From NCBI RefSeq assembly GCF_041146795.1, contig NC_135177.1, positions 26,764,060 to 26,828,059 of the forward strand: a stretch of 64,000 nucleotides of DNA. The letters run 5' to 3'. Shown one piece after another: positions 37,501 to 48,800 of the stretch; the first letter of the stretch is position 1; each line of letters opens with the position of its first letter. The DNA comes from Maylandia zebra. Lineage: Eukaryota > Chordata > Actinopteri > Cichliformes > Cichlidae. The position numbers and the translations under genes are program-made. The notes below the pieces were generated by a model. That model was not told where the DNA came from, ran no database searches, and saw only the letters and a list, made by a program, of their open reading frames with translations.

Positions 37501-40500
37501 TTTTACACGGTATCACATGCTGTGTGATTTGTATAAGGTCATTCCATGTTTTGCATACTTGTCAGCAGTAGCATGCCAGTAAAACAGAATGCACAAGCAT
37601 AATGATTGATTAAAATCTGCTTAAAATCACACAGCATGAGGAACGTACACAAGTTGGGAAGCTTTTCTGTTTAAAAGCAATGCACAAAAACACTCAGATA
37701 TCTCACATGGCTTCTCAATTTGTTATGTTTTTTCTTTCATTGTTAATAGCAGTTAACAATAACTGCACTACATTTTCTGTTAGGCCTGTTGGCCCTGTGA
37801 GCTCTCGCTCTCTAGTTTACTGTGGTGCATTGAATGAAAAAAGGACAAATTAAAAATACAGGTTATTCCTGTGGTTTTCATGCTTTGTCACGTCAAGATG
37901 TCCTTTCGACTCCTTTCAACTCACGTTCAGATGGAGTCAGTTGAATTCAGAGGAAGTGGCATTTGCAAAATTGGATGTAATTTATGGTGCAATACTGACA
38001 CGCAAAAACTGCACACACGAAGAGACAAAATGGAGAACACGTCCCAACATCCACTGCACAGATGCTGGTGGACCAATTCTAGTGCAGTTCATTTTATTGC
38101 ATAGGGAGACGTTGGCAGACGGCACATACAAATTAAAATAAGGTGAAAAACCTGTTTTTCCATGCTGGTTGAGTTTAGTGAGAGTTGTGCCAATGGGTGC
38201 GAGGGCTTGTTTGACAACTTCCTGTCCTCTAGTGTCTTTTTGGTACTTGGTAATCCAGTCAAACTTGGGTATCTGTGTGGGAGTCCTGCAAACATCTGTG
38301 AAAAAAAGCAGGGAGGAAAAGAATGATAAAAGAACTGTAAACGATTCTTGCCTTAATGAGAAATTCGACAAGAGCCTGGTGTGCACTTTAAGGCAACACG
38401 AAAAGTGTTAAGAATGAGAAAAGTTGCATTTTGCAACTTCATTTTAAAGCTACCACCTAAAATTCCTTGTCTTGTTTTCAAAGTAAATTACCCTGTAAGT
38501 CAACCTCCATGGTTAAATTCACCTCTATGGGCTCACCGTGAGAATTTTTCTTTTTAACAACAGCCGGCATGCCATTTGTTCTTACCATCACTGGTGTCCC
38601 ACAGCAAATTAAAAGCCTTTGGGGCTCTACTGGGAATACCGCAAAAAACACACATCAGTCTTTGCTTGTGTTCATTTGGGACTTCCACCATGAAAATGGC
38701 GAACTGGTGGGAAAAGCGGCACATCCATAACAAAGCACACCATCTTTGACCTTTAACGGCCTGATACTTTCAGATGAACAGAAAGCAGGCTGTAAAATTG
38801 TGGTGCAAATTAACTAATAAAAAGGAAGTAACTTATCCTGTTAACTGTTGTCATGTCTAATTTTCATGTCCCATTGCTAAAAGCTATGTGCACAAAGATT
38901 AAGTAAGAACAGCGTATACTGTCCTAACTCCACCCTTCCCTCTCTGCCTGCTAGCAATTCTCGCACAGGGAAGTGTCACCACCAAAACAGCAATAACCAG
39001 GAGTCTTTTTCCAAATAGATATATTATGTGGTTTTCCAGAATAATATAACCTCTAGGTTATTAACTCAATATGTATTGTTTCACATAGGTTACTACAGCA
39101 AAATATTTGTGCTTTTTCACACTCTTCTTCACTTAAGATTCAAATGACCTGTCTTAAACAAATAAGATGCTGGTGCTACTGCGAATTAATACTTGATTCC
39201 AGTGAACCGACAGCTTTCAAAGGTTATTCTTGTTTCTTGCTGGATGTCATGTAAACACATCATATAGGGGCTAACCTACCACTCCACGCCTTGTTGACTT
39301 CGCTGAGGAAGAGACGCGAGTTGGAGCCAAAAGGAAGTTTGAGGTCTAATTCTTCATCTTTGTAGCTTATTCTAACTCTGGTATCAGCGCCTAAAATCAG
39401 AAGAAGAATGCAGGGGGCGAAAACAAGATGTTCATTATCGTGTGGTGCACCAGTTATGCAGCTTATTTCTAATTGGGCTGTAATGGAAACTAGCACACTC
39501 ACCCACAACCACAAGTTCCTCTGGTGAGGAAACTAAAAAGATTGTAGTATGAGAAATATGTTTCAGAGAAATTACCGTCACATTATTTTTGATTAGGTAC
39601 ACTGTTGAAATAGCATAAGGGAATATTTATTTGAGATGAGCTAAAAAATATTTAAACACTATTCACCTGTGACAACTGCAAAGTCGACAGAGATGGGTAT
39701 TATGGCCTCCAGCAATACATCGTCAGCAGTAATTGCCATTCTTCGATGGGTATAAATGAAGATTCTGTAAAAACATTACATTGTAATTTTAAGATTTGTT
39801 TAATGAAGTCTGTATTTCAGTTAGTTCTCTGCCTAACTAGAGCTAACACATGCACACTAAAAAATATCCCATGACTGTGGTACCTTTGTCAGGCAGGTTA
39901 GTGTAACTCTGTAGTGTACAGTGTTAAGCAGTGGGTGGTACTGCTGCCACCCACTTTTCTTAGAAAACACTTTTTAGACTGAATTCAAACAAACTGCAAA
40001 GAACTCATGTCAGAGATATTTTTTCCCCACCAAGCCACTAAAACTTACGCATGCTCGTTTGCAGACTCCACGAGCCCCAGCAGTCTGCTCTCTGTAGTGT
40101 CATCAAAGAGGACATCACATTGGACAGCATGATTACGTTTTAGTTAAGGAGAAAGATGTTGTTTACACTTGATGTTTAATATCATATTTATCTGCCAGAA
40201 AAAAAAAATACCTTTCAGCAAAGTCTACTACAGTGGGAACGTGAAACTGGATTTCTATTCCTTACAAGTAACTATTGCACTTTTTACAGTATTTCTTAAT
40301 TTCACAGAGTAATATCAAAAGTATAAACCAGTACATCTATATGTCAGCATATAAATAAGGCTAATAAACATATTTATAGATCAAATTTCCTCTCCCCGTT
40401 TACATGCAACAATTCACGTTCTTCTCCTCCTCCTTCTCCTTTAGGGGTTGCCACAGCAGATCATCTGCCTCCATATCATCTTATTCCTAGCATCCTGTTT

Positions 40501-41909
40501 TGTCACACCAACCCTCTGCATGTCCTCCTTCACAACATCCATGAATCTTGTGGTCTTCACCTGGAGGGAGCCTCGCAGCGCCATCTTCAAGACCCTTTCC
40601 CCTTTTGCTCCAAACCAGTCAAACTGAGCTGTGCCTCTGATATACTCATTTCTAATCCTGTCCTGGTCGTTCGCAACAAAAATCTTTCCAGCTCTCAGCT
40701 CTGTCTCCTGACTTTTTTTTTTAAATTTTTTTATCAGTGCCACTGTCTCAAAACCATATGTCACTTTGGATGGTTTATCCTATGTATTTAAACTACCTCA
40801 CTCCCTCACACCTTGCATCTTAGACCTGGCCCTCTCTCATTCTCACAAATGTATTTGGTCTCACTTCTACTAACTTTTATTCCTCTTTTCCCAAAAGCAT
40901 ACCTCCACCTGCTCCTTACTCTTACTGCAGATCACAACGTCTGCAGTAACTGTTAACTTGTCTATTTCCACTGCAAACAAGAAGGGGCTGAGAGCCGATC
41001 CATGATGCAATCTTACCCCCGCTTTGAACCCATCTGTTACTCCTACCGCACACCTCACCTCTGTCTTGCTGTCCTCATACATGTCCTGTATCACCCTCAC
41101 ATACTTCTCTGCCACTTCTGACTTCCTCATACAGCACCAAAGTTTCTCTCTTAGTACCGTATCATATGATTTTTCTAGACCCACAAAGACTCAGCACAAC
41201 TCCTCCTGATTGTCTCTGTACTTCTCTATCAGCACTCTTAAAGCAAAAATCGTGTCTGCAGGGCACTTCCTTGGCATGAAGCCATACTGCTGCTAGCTCA
41301 AATCCTCTTCTTAACTTGGCTTCAGTATCTCTACCCAAACTCCTTATGGTATTATGCAACACTTCATGTTATTACCATATTATTAAAAGAGGAATGACAG
41401 TAACAGTAACTACTCTCTGCACCTTGTTTTGAAAACATATTTTTATGCACATCTTACTTTAAGACAATGACAGTGAAGTTATAGGATCACCAGCACTGAC
41501 AACAAAGACAAAGCACACAGCTGCCACCTTGTGGACAACGTGTCTCACTACAGTATTGAGTACATGTTACCTATTTGAAGGAACTGCTGACTAGACTAGT
41601 TTTTAATCTAAAAACAAAAGCACCAATAAACTCCATGTGCACTCAACTGCAATGCCCGGATAGAAGCCTAAGTAAAGCTACTCTTTAGTCAGAAAGATGA
41701 CAGCCAAGTGGCACAACCCAACAGGCCCCATTTCGAGCTCAGCAGACAGAAAAGCTGTTGCGCCAGTCAAACGCGGTTTTTTGGAAGCATGTAATCTATA
41801 GTCTGATTCGCTGGTCAACCAAGAACCAATGCGTGTGAGTCGGGAAGGATACCATGATGCAGTTTTCTTCCCTTTCTAAAGTTTCTTGAATTGCGACGGA
41901 CTGATCCAT
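22507..41909 (-). CDS. inpp5b: Type II inositol polyphosphate 5-phosphatase INPP5B
   Basis: Removes the 5-phosphate from PtdIns(4,5)P2 and PtdIns(3,4,5)P3 on endosomal, Golgi and ciliary membranes (known family role). I place 22 coding exons with continuous phases, 893 aa: 41909-41853, 40128-40049, 39764-39667, 39390-39276, 38285-38152, 34667-34577, 34048-33878, 30907-30806, 30514-30400, 29544-29428, 27518-27331, 27223-27112, 27025-26916, 25560-25425, 25311-25201, 24998-24833, 24572-24337, 24200-24093, 23818-23734, 23296-23169, 23074-22963 and 22616-22507. Domains in order: N-terminal PH (from [24 protein letters not shown]), linker, 5-phosphatase ([41 protein letters not shown]), ASH domain, and a RhoGAP-like domain. 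The protein ends HFLTQSSS, without the CaaX box of mammalian INPP5B. Introns 1 and 19 look U12-type. Confidence 0.96.
23297..23733 (-). other. inpp5b: U12-type intron in the inpp5b RhoGAP region
   Basis: The donor on the minus strand reads GTATCCTTTC (23733-23724), an exact match to the U12 5' splice consensus. The acceptor is CTGCAG (23302-23297). Two branch-like motifs lie upstream: ACCTTGAC (A about 22 nt from the acceptor) and TCTTGAC (about 8 nt). The junction is phase 1 and joins GMPESL to [10 protein letters not shown], which matches the family. Confidence 0.75.
25867..26428 (+). mobile_element. Tc1/mariner-like remnant, family A copy 2, with both ends
   Basis: Starts ACACTCGCTGGCCACTTTAT and ends with the near-complement TAATAAAGTAGCTGTGAGTGT, so both terminal inverted repeats survive. 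The interior keeps the leader (CCAATTATGTGACAGCAGC) and then scattered 3' transposase segments (CCTCACAACCTACCTGAGTA, CTTTATGACCACAGT, CACCAGATCTCAATCCAATA). The middle of the transposase is deleted, so the copy is non-autonomous. It lies in an inpp5b intron between 25560 and 26916. Confidence 0.85.
27976..28025. repeat. 50-nt hairpin with a 21-bp arm
   Basis: AACTGCCTCATGCATTGCCA(T) at 27976-27996 pairs with 28005-28025 with one mismatch in 21 positions, leaving an 8-base loop. It lies in an inpp5b intron. It could be a miniature palindromic repeat or a small structured RNA; nothing in the sequence decides between these. Confidence 0.8.
28596..28703. repeat. Old interspersed repeat, left part (interrupted)
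   Basis: The segment with TTCAGGGTCATGGTGGGGCT and CACCCTGGACAGGTCCATTA is the first part of a repeat that resumes at 29116 after an inserted hAT element. A related downstream segment also occurs at about 63655-63830. The class is not certain. Confidence 0.6.
28704..29115 (+). mobile_element. Non-autonomous hAT element with a zinc-finger-encoding transposase remnant
   Basis: Both ends carry a perfect 21-bp terminal inverted repeat beginning CAGGGGTGCACATAAGTGG. The element is flanked by identical 8-bp duplications, ATTATAAA at 28696-28703 and 29116-29123, the hAT hallmark. The 412-bp interior has an ORF from 28806 ([23 protein letters not shown] and onward) whose middle contains [20 protein letters not shown], resembling the N-terminal BED/TTF-type zinc finger of hAT transposases. 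The catalytic part is absent, so it is an internally deleted derivative that needs a transposase in trans. It lies in an inpp5b intron and is nested in an older repeat. Confidence 0.93.
29116..29305. repeat. Old interspersed repeat, right part (interrupted)
   Basis: Continues the repeat broken at 28703, with ATAAACCCATAGGCAATATG, CATCAATTAACCTAACC, GAGAGAACCCACACATGCAT and GGGGAGCACATGCATACACC. The same blocks (CACCAATTAA, ACATGCATGTCTTTGGACTG, CCCACACAGGTATGGGG) occur at 63655-63830. This is a very common motif order in teleost genomes. Confidence 0.65.
31671..31697. repeat. (AAC)n microsatellite
   Basis: A short run of about seven to nine AAC/CAA units after an A-rich stretch, in an inpp5b intron. 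Confidence 0.8.
31744..32241. mobile_element. MITE-like element, possibly PIF/Harbinger
   Basis: The left end (AAGCTCCTTTTCCATTAGG) and right end (CATGGAAAAGGGGACTT) are imperfect inverted repeats sharing CCTTTTCCAT. A segment reading GTCCCATTTTAGTACYTG is repeated inside. The interior is non-coding. The superfamily is a guess from similar teleost elements, and the edges are uncertain by several bases. Confidence 0.5.
34668..38151. other. Large inpp5b intron, possible internal promoter region near 36.5-37.3 kb
   Basis: This 3.5-kb intron has no recognised transposon. A patch at about 36580-37330 is richer in CG dinucleotides than the rest of the intron (for example ATTCGCGGCG and CCCGGCCGG) and might be an alternative promoter, but I see no start-exon with clear coding similarity. 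The rest is AT-rich with nothing recognised. Confidence 0.3.
40129..41852 (-). other. inpp5b: inpp5b intron 1, U12-type with an apparently non-AG acceptor
   Basis: The donor after the ATG codon of NCIM is GTATCCTTCC (from 41852), an exact U12 donor. On the minus strand just upstream of exon 2, TTTCTCCTTAACTA contains the exact U12 branch motif TCCTTAAC. Alignment to the family (NCIM-A-VQ against CVI-A-VQ in mammals) and phase place the acceptor before GCT at 40128. The last two intron bases are then AT, not AG or AC, with 15 nt between branch A and exon. No AG occurs between the branch and the conserved VQCDVLF codons. Confidence 0.6.
40440..41345 (-). mobile_element. LINE fragment, reverse transcriptase and 3' end, RTE-like
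   Basis: On the minus strand, 41184-40870 encodes a reverse-transcriptase segment ([46 protein letters not shown]-like block and [18 protein letters not shown]). After a gap, 40764-40441 encodes the C-terminal region ([28 protein letters not shown]). The catalytic FADD box region is missing, so it is dead. The RTE-type assignment comes from recognised motifs and was not searched. It lies in inpp5b intron 1, in the gene's own orientation. Confidence 0.75.
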
Positions 41910-42310
41910 AGTGTTGACATTCAAGCTTGCTGGGCGACAACTTTGGCACCACGCACTCCAAACGAAAACCCACTCCGTGGAAACTCGAGCAGCTCAGTTA
42001 TTTCTCTCTGAAGTGGAAGCGCAGCGCAATGAAAGGGAGCGCAGAAGCTCCGCGGAATCCCACATCATTCCTTTTCGACCCAGAAGTTTTCTTCTTTTTC
42101 CACCTTCCTTCGCTGCTGGCCCAGCCCGACCCAGTCTGCCACGCACTGATTCAGGATCGCGTTGTACACCCAGTGTGACGTCACTCTGTTTGGTTTGCAA
42201 AGGCCCGAAGCCGCCAGCTCAAGGACGGTTATGTCTTGCAACACCTCGCACTCCTCAGAAGTTGCATCAAAGCTTTTTGAGGAAGTGTTGATGACACCCC
42301 GGTCAATCAA
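41910..42310 (-). promoter_or_regulatory. inpp5b: inpp5b 5' region and promoter
   Basis: A GC-richer patch directly upstream of the inpp5b start codon. It holds a perfect palindromic CRE, TGACGTCA, at 42176-42183, about 270 bp before the ATG. ORFs on both strands here look like by-products of the base composition and lack recognisable similarity. Confidence 0.45.
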
Positions 42311-42749
42311 GCGGAAGTGGTCGATTGCGTATTTTTTTTCTTCAAAAAATATTGTATTGCATTTACATCTTACGTTGTCAAAATGGACTACTGTATTACT
42401 GTCATTAATATTATTTGATTTCTATTGATCTTGGAGAGTTAAAATTGAAAAACTGTTCAGGATGTGTGTAACGCTGATTTTTTAAAATTATTTTTTTAAA
42501 AGCTGCTATCACAATACATGATAATATACTGTGATAACTGTACTGTATGTGCTTTTGCACAGTTGGCACAGGACATACACCTTTGTGCAAAGTACAGTGC
42601 TCTGTGTGCAAAATACATAGAGCGCATAATGTGTAATCACCTCTCATTTATGTATACTTTGCTAGGACAAAGGGAAAAGGGTTCAGTGATTTCTTGAATC
42701 ATCATACTGTACTGCAAATAAAGCAAAAACTCAGAGTTTGTACAGTTCT

Positions 42750-43310
42750 AATGGGCTCTAAAGTCATTAATTGGTATTACTACCTTTATTCTTCAACACA
42801 GCCTGAACTCTCTTGTGCAGGTTTTCTTGTTATTTCTTTAAGCAGTCTTCAGGAATAGTTCCCAGGCTCATTGAAGGACATTCAAAGCTCTTCTTTGGAT
42901 GTTGGCTTCATTTTGTTCTGTTCTCTCTCAATATGATCCCACACTGCTTCAGTAATCTAGAGGATGTAAATCCATGACTGATAGTGTTCCATTGTGTGTG
43001 TTTTTATCCCTGTTTTTAATGCACTGGCATTGTGATATTGACAAATGAAGCTGTTGCCAATGAGGCAGTTTCCAGATATTGCTGCATGCATGTTAAATCA
43101 CCATGCACCTACTGAAGCTTCAGTGAACAGTAGATGGATCAAGTCAAGGTCCAGATGTCTTTGGTCCTGTGCCAGGTCTTTGCTGGATTTTCCCTTCTTT
43201 TTCAAGGAAACCATTTTCAGATACTGTTCATCTGTGGCAGACAGTTGTTGTTTATAGGCCTGCCACTTCTGCTTTTATCCTCTGCTCTTCCAGTTTCCTG
43301 ATTTATTTAT
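42750..43310. repeat. Diverged interspersed repeat, class uncertain
   Basis: The text has the look of an old DNA-transposon-derived sequence (for example CACAGCCTGAACTCTCTTGT, ATGATCCCACACTGCTTCAG, CCTGTGCCAGGTCTTTGCTG), but I cannot place a family or ends. No intact coding frame. Confidence 0.35.
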
Positions 43311-43906
43311 TTTTAGTACAGAGTGTACATTAAGAGATATAGAAAGTTTTAGCTAACAGTCCATTGGGAAATGTAAAAGTTTTTTTTTAAGAAGATAACT
43401 TTTCTTGACAGGCTGCTGCAGACACAATACTGGTTCATCCATTGCTTTTGTTGACTTTTTTAAAATTCTTGAATGATTCATATGTCACAGTTAAGTGGCT
43501 TAACAAACAAACAAACCAACAAACCAAAACATTCCTCTGAAAGCAGGTATAAATACTGGACTGAAAATGAGGGAAATAGCAGCTAATGTCCAAACAAAAT
43601 CCCCAGAACACCTCCCAAAAGACCTTCAGAAACCCTGGACAACTGTTGCTCAAGACCAGATTGTATTTACAATAAAACATAGAAAACATATCAACAGTTT
43701 GACCTGATAAAAATGTGTAATTTTAAGGGAAACATAAGGTCATTTTGAATTTTATGGTAACAACACATCTAATTGCAGTGTGCAGTTTAGTATAGTCTTG
43801 TTGAAATATAAAAGAACAAGAACTTGCCTGAAGAGGTCATCTGGATAGGAGGATATGTTTCTCTTAGACCTGTATATACCTATAAGACCAATCCAACTGT
43901 CAGAAT

Positions 43907-44080
43907 CAGGGGCGGAGCATGGGAGTGGCTTACTGGGCTTAAGCCCGGGTTGTTTTGTCAGAAGCCCGGGGTCTTTTGGAGTGTAATTTTTTCATAGCTA
44001 GATGCCTGGCTGACAACTGTATAAAACAAAAAGTACACACAATATTCGAAGCACATAGTGCACACTGTGGGAATTTACGA
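43907..44080. mobile_element. Possible hAT end fragment
   Basis: Begins CAGGGGCGGAGCATGGGAG, typical of an hAT terminal sequence, followed by the palindromic GGGCTTAAGCCC. No matching right end is visible, so it is either truncated or a chance match. Confidence 0.3.
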
Positions 44081-44089
44081 CTGTGCGTG

Positions 44090-44830
44090 AATCCCCCCTG
44101 ATATTGGTATGATCCGAGAATTGCGGGTTTTTAAACTCACTGCTGATCACAAACACAGTGGTCTCTGTGCTCTTTAGGCTGGATCATCTTACACGTTTTC
44201 CAAAAAGAATTTCAAAATTCATCTGAACACAGAACAATTTTCTGCTTTTCCTCAGTCAATGAGCTTCTGTCCAAAGGTGATGCCCGCATTTCTGGATCAT
44301 GTTCACATATGGCTTCTTTTTTGCATGATAGAGCTTTAACCTGTATTTGTGTACGATATGGTGAAATATGTTCACAAACAATGTTTTCTAGAAGTCTTCT
44401 TTAACCTGTGCAAAACAGCCATTGAATAGTGATCTTCAGCCTTGGGCTTCACGCACAGTAAGTTCTTTGAATTCTTAGGATTTTTTGATGACATTATGTA
44501 CTGTAGATAATGAGATGTTGAAATTTTAAGTAGAGAAACATTCAATTGTGAAATTATTCCACAATTTGTAGACAGTTTTTTGCAGTTTAGTGGAACTCTT
44601 CTTGTCTTTACTTCTGGAAAGCTCTGCCTCTCAAAGAGGCTCTTTTTATACCCAGGCATCTTACTGACCTGTTGCAGTTAGCTGTAAAAGGTTCCTCAAG
44701 CTGCTTCTTTTTAGGACCACTTACCTTTTCAGCCTTTTGTTGCCTCTGTCCCAAATGTTTTGGGACGTGTTGCTGCCATAAAATTCAAATTACTAATTCA
44801 CTGAACAGCTTATAACTTAGACATGTGAAA
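44090..44830. repeat. Diverged DNA-transposon-like repeat
   Basis: Contains a motif order I associate with a widespread teleost repeat: CTCTGCCTCTCAAAGAGGCT, TTTTTATACCCAGGCATCTT, ACTGACCTGTTGCAGTTAGC, GTTCCTCAAGCTGCTTCTTT, TGTCCCAAATGTTTTGGGAC. No intact ORF; class uncertain. Confidence 0.45.
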
Positions 44831-45818
44831 CATGGCTTCCCATCTAGCAACAGTCAGTATTTTTTGCAATGTAAAGCTTATTTTAAAAAGTAACAGGTAC
44901 TGTAACTGGAGCTATGGATAAAAAAAACACAAAACAAGGGAATTTATGTGATTACTTTATGAACTTAGGTTGAGGGAATGTAGACTTTGCTAAACCGCGA
45001 TCCACTAAGTACACTCCGAAAGCTGTAGCTGGGGAAAAACTTATCAGACATATTACATAAGATTTATTTTATTTTATTTTAAAGCATTTTTGATAGTGTA
45101 CAGTGCACAAAACTAGAATTCACATATTCTAATTTCATTTAGCATTGATGCAACATGAATGTACCACAAAATATACTTTGTAAATCCTATAGTAAATACC
45201 TCAAAATCACAAAATGTAGCTAAGTGCACTGACTTGCATGTGTCATTAATGTTACATCTACAGGAATTATTCAACAAACCTTCAAAAGACAACTCCCTGT
45301 TACAGCACAACATTTGTGTTTTATAAAGTGCATGTAGTTGTATCTGCATTACTACAACAAAAGCTTGAAGAAGAGATTTAATCTTATATCAATAATGGCA
45401 ATAGATAAGGACATTTCCGAACGTACAACAAGGTACTTAGCGGTTTAAAATAACTTAAAAGTTTATTTTACTTTATCAATCTGTTGCTTATAAAGATCAC
45501 TTGTATGATCAACTGATATGTTGCTTCTGGCTTGTTTTTCTGGATTCCTGAAAATAGTATTTCATAGAGAAATACTGTTCAAAGCCATTTCAGTGGTCTG
45601 GAACCAGACATAAACGGGACTGGAAAGTTTAAACAAGAAGCACAATCAACATTGCAATTAATGTTTTCCATATTTCCATACCTATACAATTACATATGAA
45701 TATAAAAATATTCATATTAATATCTTTTCTACATTTTCTTTGTAACTTTGGAGAAACTAGGAGTTACACAAAGCGCTACTTACCCAATAACGCACACAGC
45801 AATTGAGCAAGCATGTTC

Positions 45819-48800
45819 TCAAAGCAGAAAAGCGATAGCAACAATACAAAGTAAGGAAGCTATCAGTTCTGTGTGAAGATATGGACCTCTTGTGGCAAAA
45901 GAGGGAACATTTAGTGTGCCATTCAACCATAGGCAAGAGGTCATTGTGGCATTGCAGCACTCCAGATTACATGGAGGTTTGGTTGAAGCCTTGCAAGCAG
46001 TGTAGCCAGTGCAGTTGGTGCAACCCGCTGTCCATTTTGTGGCAGTATCTGTAGACTCATTTTTCAGCTGCAAAGACAATGAGTGAGAAAGATCGGTGTA
46101 GGGCCTATGAATGGTAAAAACTGTAAATATGAGGCTAATGAAGTTTGTTTATTTATGCTCATAAAATGTATCGTAGAGGTACTTCTTATGTTTGTTTTTC
46201 AGATTCTTTTGTATAAATAATTTATTCCTTAACCGATTCAAATAAAAAGCTATTTTGAGTTCATATTGGTACATTTTATGCCCCCTGGTTCCTTTTTCTT
46301 GTATATTCTCCAAATTTTGATAAATTCAGAAAGTAAATTCATAGATTTATAACAAAGTTTGTGCTGAAGCAAGGATAGCATGAAGACGGTGTCAGCTTTA
46401 AAAGCACTAAACAAACAGAAATACGAGTGTGTAGAAGCTCAGAAAAAACAACTGCAATGAGGCTGGAAAAATTAATGAATGTTATATTTATGCTATTGAA
46501 TGTTCTTACCTGACAATGTGGTTCTGAGGAGGAACACATTTGTAGCATGGTGAAACTTGTATAGCAGTTTGCGCTGGTGCATGTACCAGCACGGCACTTT
46601 TTTCCCTGACAAAAACAACAGCGCAAGAAACATAAAACTTATTTCAAACCAAGTCTCATTTACACTGCTGGACAAAGTGGTTTTTCAGTCCACACTCCAT
46701 TAACTTGTTAAATTGTTGACAGGCAGTTTATTAACCAGTCAAAGATAATCATTATTAGAAAAAAAGGTAATACTTTTGTTAAACATAGTGATTCTGTTGG
46801 AAGCAAGGAACAGAGGAAGTTTGTAGCTGACATTTAAGAAAAGGGGACTGTGGTGTTAAAGGCCAAATTAGTTTTGTTTAGTGATACACAGCCTTCTTCC
46901 CGCATGCACATTTGCTTGCCAAAAGATTCATTCATGCAGCCAGCAGTTCTTACATTGTTTGCTGTTGTTTGACTGGTAGTAGTTGTAGTAGGGGCCTGCG
47001 TGGTTGTTGGTTTTGTGGTTTGAGTTCCTAAAAGTAGATAAAGGAGAAGAACAAAACAATATACAGTGATGTTTTTTTTTAAGATTTAAAAATTGATCAT
47101 TTGCAAAGACAACAGGAGCATGGTAATTCAAGGAGTTTGGAGAGAAAAGCATCTGGACTTCTTTAAGTTGCTTGAAGACTTGCTAGCGTCACCCTTGGCC
47201 AGCCTTGGTCCACTTTAAGAAACGTCTTAAAGCAACTTAAAGAAGTCCAGATGCTTTTCTCTCCAAGCTCCTTTGACTACGATGACCTGGATGACTGAGA
47301 ACCTTCACAGACATATGAGCATGGTAAAACATAAAATATTTATGAGTGCTCAAATGAAGTGATTTAAAAGAAAGGTGTAGTTACCATTGGTTGTTATGCT
47401 CATCATGGATGCAAAAGTGTAATTGAGACAGCCAGTGAAATTACAGCAGTTCACAGCACAGTTGGTCTGGGAGGCATTCTTGCAGCTGTCAGCACAAGAG
47501 TTGCTGCAGCTGGCAGTATACCACATGTCTGTTTGCCTTAACAACTGAGATATAACAGAAAGATTAGAGAGACGCATCTAATTTCTTTAATTTCTATACT
47601 ATGTTAATTTATTTAGAAAAAATAAATGTATTTTCCCTTTAATAGTCAGTTATAGATACCATGCAATCTTTTGACTGCTCAATTCCTTAAAAAGAGGGAT
47701 TTGTAATTGCTATGGCTCAAATAGTTTCTTAGTTTTTAGTGCCATTAGCTGACTGCCCTACCTGACAACAATTATCGACAGCACACGGAGTGGTGTTCTG
47801 ACTGATGTACATTGAATAGCAGTCAGAGTAGTTACAGTTGAATGAGGGGCAGTATATCTGTATTTGAGAGAATTAAGAGGCATGTGATGAAGAGGCTTGA
47901 AGGAATGAAAAACACTCATAGATAAGTGAACAGAAGAAGGAGAATATTTGACTTGCCTTAGTGGTTCCATTCTCAGTCATGTCACCTGTGATAGAGAGAC
48001 AGATGTCATGACTGGAGTTTTTTAAAGCAACACAACATTGATTGTAAAAGATCTATTTAATTTTGATGCAAGAACAAATTAAAATGTGAATGAATGAAAA
48101 AAAGAAAAAATGAATGAATAAAAAATACCCCTCCCCAAACAAACAAAGAAACAAACAAAGAAACAAAGAAACAAACAAAGAAACAAACAAAGAAACAAAG
48201 AAACAAACAAACAAACAAACAAACAGCAAAACACACACATACTAAATGAATGAATGAATGAACAAATAAGTAAGGAAATAAATACATAAAAAACTGACTG
48301 GTGTTCATCTTTGTGGTTAAAGAACTGGAAGATGAAGTGGTAGTTGGCGTGGTGGGTTTGGTCGTGGTCGTAGAATCAACTGGAGACAAGGAATTGATTG
48401 ATTGGTTGATTATTAATTTATTTTGATCATGTAAACAATATACAAGTACATTTAGCAAAGACTTGAAGAGACAAAATGTTATACAAAACAAAGCTAATAC
48501 ATTTCAATATTGCTTCAACTTTACTGATTCAGTTTGTTAAGTTTGTTGTTGAATTAGTAGAATTGGCTGAATTAAAAGAGTGGATAGAAGTTAAAGATAC
48601 AGCATTGCCAAAGGCTTTTGTATTGGTACCAGTGCTTGGTGACCCTCCTGAGTTGGGAGGATTGAGTAGTGATAGATACTGAGTTTCCAGAGATGTGTAT
48701 ATTTGTCAGGGATTGCGTGTCAGTAAATGCTATACCTGTGTAAGTGGGTAAGGTTGTGTGGAATTGCATTGTGGTGGGTAAATCAACTATAGAAGCAGGT

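Larger units (their letters stand above)
42311..45450. other. Intergenic region between inpp5b and the mucin-like gene
   Basis: No gene is supported. It holds diverged interspersed repeats (about 42750-43310, 43907-44080 and 44090-44830, listed separately) and otherwise AT-rich DNA. Confidence 0.5.

Noticed and set aside
48057-48491. 144-codon minus-strand ORF
   Set aside because: Most of it is the translated AAAC/AAAG low-complexity tract. Only the 81-bp exon 4 inside it is supported.
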